Source: Riptortus pedestris
Lineage: Eukaryota > Arthropoda > Insecta > Hemiptera > Alydidae
Assembly (NCBI GenBank): GCA_019009955.1
Contig: CM032228.1
Coordinates: forward strand, 202,168,501 to 202,232,500
Direction: 5' to 3'
DNA: 64,000 nt
The notes under the pieces are model-generated. The model was not told where the DNA came from, searched no databases, and saw nothing but the letters and a program-made list of their open reading frames with translations. The position numbers and the translations under genes are program-made. Position 1 is the first letter of the stretch, and every line of letters starts with the position of its first letter. Shown here in pieces: positions 58,201 to 64,000 of the stretch.

Positions 58201-61011
58201 ATTGACTTGACTTAAGAGTGTTTTCTGTTGCAGTTATTTTTCAGAATACAATTCTGAAAAATAACTGCAACAGAAAACACTCTTATTAATGCAGACTTTA
58301 TTTCCTAAATATATGTATATAAAGTAAATGATCCTAAGCGTAATTTTAAAAAAAAATAAAAATATTTTTTTGTTACATTGCATTGATAGATTCCAACAGA
58401 CTATGCTTTTTGTCACATTGTAATGATATATACCAACAGAATTAAGTAATTATTATTTATATTTTTTTAGTGAATTATTTATACATAGAAACACAGTTGA
58501 ACTTTTACATACTGGAGCACTTAGTAATTTCTTTATTACTTTCTGTAGGTCAATATACAAATTACAATTTGTCCCGGAATTATTAGAGTTGGCATGCACC
58601 AAAATTGTTATATTTCTACTTAAGAATTCAGATAGTTTATATGTAGTGAGTTGTGATTCATATTGGCATCCAGGTATTTTGCCAATATGAATATAATTTT
58701 TTTAATAAAATTACACAGGAGTTCTATTCTATATAGAAATGTAAACCAATTTCAAATCACTGGATAAAGAATCAGCTTCCTGCAATGAAACATTTAAAAC
58801 TGCCACCTCTAATTTAAAGGTGCCATCTTGAGGGAGGTATATTCCAATTTATTATAAAGAAAACTGATTACTTACAACTTGACAAATAATGGTGATGAAC
58901 CAAACAGGGCTTACAAGGTACTAAAGGAAAGATCTTAGAGGAGTAAGGTGTAACTGTAACCACAAGGTTAGAACTGTCATAACGAAGCGTTATCTTTTTA
59001 GCCAAGTTTCATCATTTTCTCATATATGCTGAAGGACCTGTAACAAGTTATTTTTAATTCGCTTATATTTAATTCAAGTGATTATAAAATCAAATTATAA
59101 TAATTATTATTAACTGTTATTTAGTCTTAATCTGACATGGCAAATCTAGGTGGTGAGTTCAGTAGGAATTTATTTAGTAATGAAGTCATTAGTCCCACTC
59201 TGGATAGAAAAGGGTTCCACCTATAGATAACCCGTCCCAATTTAACCATATTAGCAGCACCAAGTGGATTTTAATAAATTACAATAACAATACAAAAAAA
59301 AATAATAGTTATTTATTAATGCCCATTTTGTGCTATTATGGCTTATTGGGATGTTATCTCCAGATTACCACCTTTCTCTAGCCAGAGTGAGACTAAGTAT
59401 TTTATTATTAAGATAATTATTAACAAAAATTAGAGTTAAATTAATTGATTATACTTTATGATATCTTTGATTTTTATTGACAGACATTGCCAGATTCCTT
59501 TTTTCAGTATTCAGATATTGTGAATAGTTATGATAAAAATTGTTTTTAAAAATGAAGTAGTACTCTATATTATAAATTTATAGTCAGTTCAAATGAAGAA
59601 TTTCTGTTAATAATAACTTCATCAGAATATTTTGAAAATTTTCTGAAGGCCGTCCTACAAAATTAGGGAAAAAAGACTCACTTTTAATGCCCCATCAACA
59701 TTTGCATTAACAACCTAACTTTGTTTTTATTTGTACAAGATGAGCTGTAGTTGAAGGGTTGAAGTTGCAATAAAACTTATTTTGAAATATGAAGGCCAGA
59801 TCACTGCACACACATATGTAGAAATATTATAATTAACCAAATAGTGGCATCTGGCTTTTAATTTAATTTCTTTGTTATTGAGAAATCCATAATTAAAAAA
59901 ACACTGACATCGAGTTAGAGGGACAAGACAAGATATATTAAAGTTGTAGTTTTCATTATTGTTAGACAGCCTTAATCAAAAGTTCCAAACTGAGGAGCCT
60001 GATTCATTTTTTAAGTTTATAAAACTTCAAATTAAATTAAAAGGACAAAAAGTGAAGACTACTTATGAAAAAGAAAATAATGCGTAGAAGTGGGTTCTCA
60101 TGAAGTATTACAGTACCCTTTTCACTTATCCTTTGATGAATTGTTGGGTGTAATATAAAGAATACTATTCTTTTCAATGGGACAAGACAAGATATATTAA
60201 AGTTGTAGTTTTCATTATAGTTGGACAGTCTTAATCAAAAGTCAAAGCCATTGCATGTCATCAGGTTCAATGGCTCAATAGGACAACATGCTTTTCTTGG
60301 GATTCTCTAATGCTCACAATGCTTCTTGGGCATCCTGCAGAATATATGAAGATCAGTCTTCTGAAAAGTTGTCACCCCAAACCATAACTCCGTTATGTAT
60401 ATGATTCTCCGGTGTGCTGGTGTTAATTGTAACTTGGTGGCACTGCTCCTCGTATGTATCCCAGCTTCTGAAAGCTGTTGCCATCCTAACACCAACTTGG
60501 CAAGCAGTTGCTTTTTTAATTGTCGCTTAAACTGATTGGTGGCAGTTTCTAAGGGTCTGGGTTACCATAAAACCAACCTGTTTGGTTGCCCTAGGCCGTC
60601 TAGAACTGAGCCTTCATGTGTATAGTCCAGTCTTACTTTACATTTGAATGTGGAACACCCTAGCAGCATAATGCTTGCTTCTACTTTAGATAGAGACAAA
60701 ATTGTTGCCACAATTTCCAAACTCAAGAGCATGATTTGTTTTTTTAAGTGTATAAAACTTCAAATTAAATTAATAGGATAAAAAGTGAATACTACTTATG
60801 AAAAAGAAAATAATGCCTAGAAGTGGATTCTTATGAAGTATCACAGTACCCTTTTCACTTATCCTTTTATTTATATATATATATATATATTTATTTATTT
60901 ATTTATTTATAGCCATGAAGAAGAAAAAATAAATATTCTCCAAATATTGGCACAAACTAAGATTTTTTCACCAACATTGACCAAAACTTCAAAAACAATA
61001 ACAACACAACA

Positions 61012-61065
<54 letters not shown>

Positions 61066-62293
61066 TAGCTAAGGTACCCGGCGTCGCCTGGGAATTCATT
61101 TTAGGCTGAATAAAGATGATATTTTTTTGGCAAGGCTTTATTTTCCACAATATTTTGATATTTCCCCGTCACAGTTTTTAGGGTTTATACCCGTCGATGC
61201 TGTGGATTTGTTAATAATAAAATTATTTGTTATTTAAGACTTCAATCTTCTAATATTATAATATTACCCGTCTCCTGTGCATGTAGGTTTTCTTTTATAA
61301 CGTAATGAACAGTATAATTCATAGTCATAGAAAGTATTCTGTTTTCCAAACCATGTATGAATTAAAGTTCCTTTCCCTTGAGGCGGTCCAAAGCTTAATG
61401 GTGACAGCTGTTTTAGATACATCATAACCGAAAAACAAATAGAAAATGGAATGTCGCAAATTTTTATTTCAGGCCTCCCTTATAACCCTCACGTTTAAAC
61501 CTATACATTTTAATATAACTTATAATCAAAGAAGAATTAATGCTAATTCACATACCGAGTTTTGTTAAATTCGCTTCAACCGTTAGTACCCAATAAAATA
61601 GGTCCTCCCGCCTTAGTTTTTGGTGTATATCTCGTTTATACTTTGTTATACGACAAAAGTGAATATAACAAAAGTTACTCTAAACAACAGAATAAACAAT
61701 TTTTGTCTGCCGAAAAACCAATAGGAAACGAAATATTGTTATTTTTAATTTCAGGCCTCCCGTAGAACACCCATTCCTGCTCGCCTCTAGAAATGTTGGT
61801 ACAGCTTATTATCATGTAGGGAGTTACTGCTAAGTCACATACCGAGTTTTGTTTAACTCGGTTTAAGTCTTTTGTGCCAAATAAAATTGTTGACTCTCGC
61901 TATAATTTTTAGCGTATAACTCATTTATACTTATGTATTCGACAAAAGTATACATAACAAAAGTTACTCTAAAAACAAACTAAACAATTTTTGTCATGAG
62001 CGTATCTGCCGAAAAACCAATAGGAAACAAAATATCGCTATTTTTAATTTCAAGTCTCCCTTATAACCCCCATCCCTGTTCGCCTCAGAGAATATTAATA
62101 TAGCCTAAAGTCTAAGTTGGGTTAGTAGTAATATACATACCAAGTTTCATAAAATTCGGTTCAGCCGTTTATGCGTGAAAAGGTAACAAACAGACACCAA
62201 AGAAACAAAATGCAGTTATGGTGTCTATGACATGTGAAACGAAAAGTTATCTTGAAATTTCGCGAAAAAAATCAATGTACAGACAGAGGTTAC

Positions 62294-62335
<42 letters not shown>

Positions 62336-63571
62336 CCTTACAGTGAAATTGGCTTTTACGTGTCCTGTGGCTAAATTTCTTAATTTTTTGTCACATTTAT
62401 TTTAGGTCTCCAGTTCAAGTGATTCTGATGGAAGTGGCATTATCAGGACCCAAAAGAGATTAAGAGTAAGTATTCAATTTTAAAACTATTTGTATAATGT
62501 TTTTGCCATATTTGCAAAAAGTGGACGTTAATAAATAATAATGTTTTTGTTGAAGTATAAATTCAGAAATATTTTACTAATATTTATGTGGATAAAATTA
62601 TTTTGAAAAAATACTAAAGGTGTTGGGAAACGTTTATTTCATTATAATCAATATATATATATTAGTAGTTGCTGATTACACAGCAAAATTATCAATCACA
62701 TGACATAAAAATATATAACACTAAAATTAAAATAGACGTAACAAATAAAGGTGGTACATGTTGTATTAACATTCCAACAAAGTGTATAACATTCTTTTGG
62801 AATATTGACACTCTAAATTAAAAAAACAAAAGCAGCAAACTAATAATTTACCATAACAGGTTCTTTAATCCCTTCTTGTAATTCAGTCGTGGTGTCATTC
62901 ATTATTGGATTGAGTTGAAAAGGAGTATACATGTTTAGTGTGAGCACTGTGGTAATTGATGTGTAATATTTGGTTGTGTTCCAATTACCAGAAGTGCTAA
63001 TTTAATTAAACTAATTAGTTACTAAGAAATTTCAGAGATATGGTCCAAAGTTAATGTATATATATGTTTCCTTGTCCAATGACCCTCTCTCCTTATTATT
63101 AATATATTTCTTTAATTACGAACCTCTGGGCCAAACACCACATTCATAAAATTCTGTCATTTAAAAATTTTTATTTTCACATATCCCCGATGTATTTTGA
63201 GCTTGTGCTCCTTTTCAAGGAGCTAAAGTCAAATTCATATTTAACTTCCAATTTAGTCATATAAAATTTTTCTTTTAAAAATAATAAAATTTGCCAATAG
63301 TGAAGTTTGGTTGTGTTTTAACAATGGGCCAACTTTTAAAGCATTTAATATATTTGATATGTATTGTTAGCTTAAAAAACTAATATAGACTTTATTCTGC
63401 TGAGCCTATGAATGGGTAAAAATTTCAAACAAAACAAACTGGCACAATTACTAGAAGCTTCATAAAAATAATAACTCTTGTATTTAGGTTTTGTCGGAGA
63501 GTGAATCAGAAACCAGCAGTAGCAGCACAGACTCAGAAGTTGACGAGGCATTCAGGTCATGGGCTTCAAAG
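55198..63571 (+). CDS. 5' part of an unidentified Ser/acidic-rich protein gene (continues past window)
   Basis: Five coding exons are visible (55198-55203, 55280-55333, 55423-55488, 62406-62465, 63488-63571), all phase 0. They give 90 residues. The protein starts MLSDSDYSPIKKKKVKSRQL and alternates serine/acidic runs (SSSSDDDSD, SSSSDSDGSG, SESESETSSSSTDSE) with basic patches (RKRKFRPR). This composition is typical of nuclear chromatin or RNA-processing proteins, with CK2-type acidic serine stretches and possible nuclear localisation signals. No domain is visible, so I do not name it. The start codon has a good context (AAACCATGC) but is followed after one codon by the donor GTGAGT. The 6.9-kb third gap intron holds the 71-bp minisatellite. 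The gene is head-to-head with RARS2, about 780 bp apart. Confidence 0.72.
55280..55333 (+). CDS. Acidic-Ser gene, exon 2
   Basis: It lies between ACTTTTTAG and GTAAGG and encodes SDSDYSPIKKKKVKSRQL, an 18-codon phase-0 exon with a lysine-rich patch. Confidence 0.75.
55423..55488 (+). CDS. Acidic-Ser gene, exon 3
   Basis: It lies between TTCAAAG and GTAATT and encodes VTSSSSDDDSDVPVRKRKFR plus PR. It repeats the pattern of a Ser/Asp run followed by a basic patch. Confidence 0.75.
56476..57752. repeat. 71-bp minisatellite, 18 copies
   Basis: The unit (ATTGACTACCAAGTCATAAA ... GAACTTTATTATTATTT) recurs every 71 bp from 56491 to 57698. Units are almost identical. The main variant is ACCAAG versus ACCGAG, found only in the distal third (around 57208, 57279, 57492, 57563 and 57705). 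It lies in an intron of the acidic-Ser gene. Confidence 0.97.
57760..58200. other. Intron, nothing recognised
   Basis: AT-rich intron sequence after the minisatellite, without recognised features. Confidence 0.4.
58213..58285. repeat. Near-perfect 73-bp palindrome (35-bp arms, 3-nt loop)
   Basis: 58213-58247 is the exact reverse complement of 58251-58285, separated by ACA. It would extrude as a cruciform in DNA, or a 35-bp hairpin in pre-mRNA. Confidence 0.95.
59115..59300 (+). mobile_element. SINE copy, 3' part
   Basis: TCTTAATCTGACATGGCAAA, GATAACCCGTCCCAATTT and CAAGTGGATTTTAATAAATT align with the SINE at 28340. An inverted partial copy follows at 59306-59400. Confidence 0.65.
59306..59405 (-). 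mobile_element. SINE copy, inverted partial
   Basis: TTATTTATTAATGCCCATTT and GGGATGTTATCTCCAGATTA are the SINE tail and body on the minus strand. With the preceding copy it forms a tail-to-tail SINE pair. Confidence 0.6.
59929..60136. repeat. Direct duplication, copy 1
   Basis: It matches 60177-60240 joined to 60716-60868 (GACAAGACAAGATATATTAA ... TATGAAAAAGAAAATAATGC). Confidence 0.85.
60177..60868. repeat. Direct duplication, copy 2, split by a ~475-bp insertion
   Basis: The two halves of copy 2 are separated by 60241-60715. That insert is richer in G+C, with a 62-codon minus-strand frame at 60307-60495 (ITELWFGVTTFQKTDLHIF). I do not recognise it; it could be a retroposed transcript or transposon piece. 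Confidence 0.75.
61014..61062. repeat. (TA)n microsatellite
   Basis: About 24 TA units abutting the 3' end of a Helitron-like copy. Confidence 0.95.
61065..62205 (-). mobile_element. Helitron-like element with three internal ~290-bp tandem units
   Basis: CTAG (61065-61068) and the hairpin ACCCGGCGTCGCCTGGG form the inverted 3' end. Inside, the block TTTTTAATTTCAGGCCTCCC / CCGAGTTTTGTT / AACAAAAGTTACTCTAAA recurs about every 290-300 bp (near 61470, 61750, 62050). The far end reads AAATTCGGTTCAGCCGTTTA. Confidence 0.75.
62213..62334. repeat. Dispersed repeat shared with 46137-46325
   Basis: Same ordered blocks as at 46137, ending in (TA)n at 62299-62334. It ends about 70 bp before exon 4 of the acidic-Ser gene. 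Confidence 0.8.
62406..62465 (+). CDS. Acidic-Ser gene, exon 4
   Basis: It lies between TATTTTAG and GTAAGT and encodes VSSSSDSDGSGIIRTQKRLR. Its start resembles exon 3, hinting at exon duplication. Confidence 0.75.
62546..63487. other. Intron of acidic-Ser gene, nothing recognised
   Basis: AT-rich. A short SINE-tail fragment lies just upstream (62500-62545, GTGGACGTTAATAAATAATA). Confidence 0.4.
63488..63571 (+). CDS. Acidic-Ser gene, exon 5
   Basis: It lies between TATTTAG and the donor GTATCA and encodes VLSESESETSSSSTDSEVDE, then AFRSWASK. The coding sequence continues beyond the window. Confidence 0.72.
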
Positions 63572-63764
63572 GTATCAATATGAGTTACTTATTTTTTATG
63601 AAAGACTACATTGAAATTTTTGTTCCCTCTAGTGACTTTTTTTTTTTCTTCCGACTAATTAAAAACCAAGGATATGGTCCGGTTCAAACGTAAATTCTTT
63701 AAAATCTATTCCCTACACTCTAGTTTCTGTTCTAGAAATTTCTCAGATGTATTGCTGAATTTGT

Positions 63765-64000
63765 TATAAATAAGACTGTAACAAAGGGGCTGCATAAGCT
63801 AAGCAGATTTCCAACGTGCTGTTTTGACACACTATTGATCTTTTCTCCCCATATGTTTCCTATTTCTAAATACAAATTCGATGAGTAGAAGTAGGGTGAA
63901 GGTTGACAACAGGAAAACTGCTTAATATGTAAGCTACCATAAATTGTATAAAACAATATTAGTATAGCATCAGTAATTTAACAAGATTGGTTCTATAATG
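63765..64000 (-). mobile_element. Family A repeat, tail end (cut by window)
   Basis: AAGACTGTAACAAAGGGGCT and GCATAAGCTAAGCAGATTTCC are the family A tail on the minus strand. The body continues beyond the window. Confidence 0.7.

Overview
This is an AT-rich animal nuclear window. It has genes split by GT-AG introns, many (TA)n runs and dense transposon remnants (mariner, piggyBac, Helitron-type, LINE, SINE). A TRPA-type channel resembling pyrexia/waterwitch, arthropod-type mariners and DINE-1-like repeats point to an arthropod. The sequence alone does not fix the species. There is no sign of bacterial or organellar gene organisation.

Layout of genes. (1) 3397-27627, + strand: mitochondrial ribosomal protein S9 (MRPS9), 12 exons assembled by eye with consistent splice phases, predicted 388 aa. 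(2) 21203-23827, + strand: a complete intronless 874-aa ankyrin/TRPA channel gene lying wholly inside MRPS9 intron 10. (3) 29212-54414, - strand: mitochondrial arginyl-tRNA synthetase (RARS2-like), eight exons, predicted 561 aa; the first exon is tentative. It ends tail-to-tail with MRPS9. (4) 55198-63571 and beyond, + strand: the first five coding exons (90 aa) of an unidentified Ser/Asp/Glu-rich, basic-patch protein, head-to-head with RARS2. Two of the genes serve mitochondrial translation: one is a small-subunit ribosomal protein, the other charges mitochondrial tRNA-Arg.

Layout of repeats. Introns and flanks carry many copies of a ~0.55-1.0 kb repeat, here called family A. It has an AGCAGATTTCCC...GGGAAATCTGCT-type terminal arrangement, a palindromic head and an internal (TA)n tract, which resembles DINE-1/HINE elements. 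There are also Helitron-like repeats ending in a GC hairpin plus CTAG, three mariner copies, one TTAA-flanked piggyBac deletion derivative inserted into a LINE, two further piggyBac relics, three long foldback elements with 220-312 bp arms, tRNA-derived SINEs, a possible Penelope/hammerhead remnant, and an 18-copy 71-bp minisatellite.

Reading was by eye. Exon boundaries rest on splice consensus, reading-frame continuity and remembered family resemblance. Repeat boundaries are approximate unless termini or target duplications are stated.
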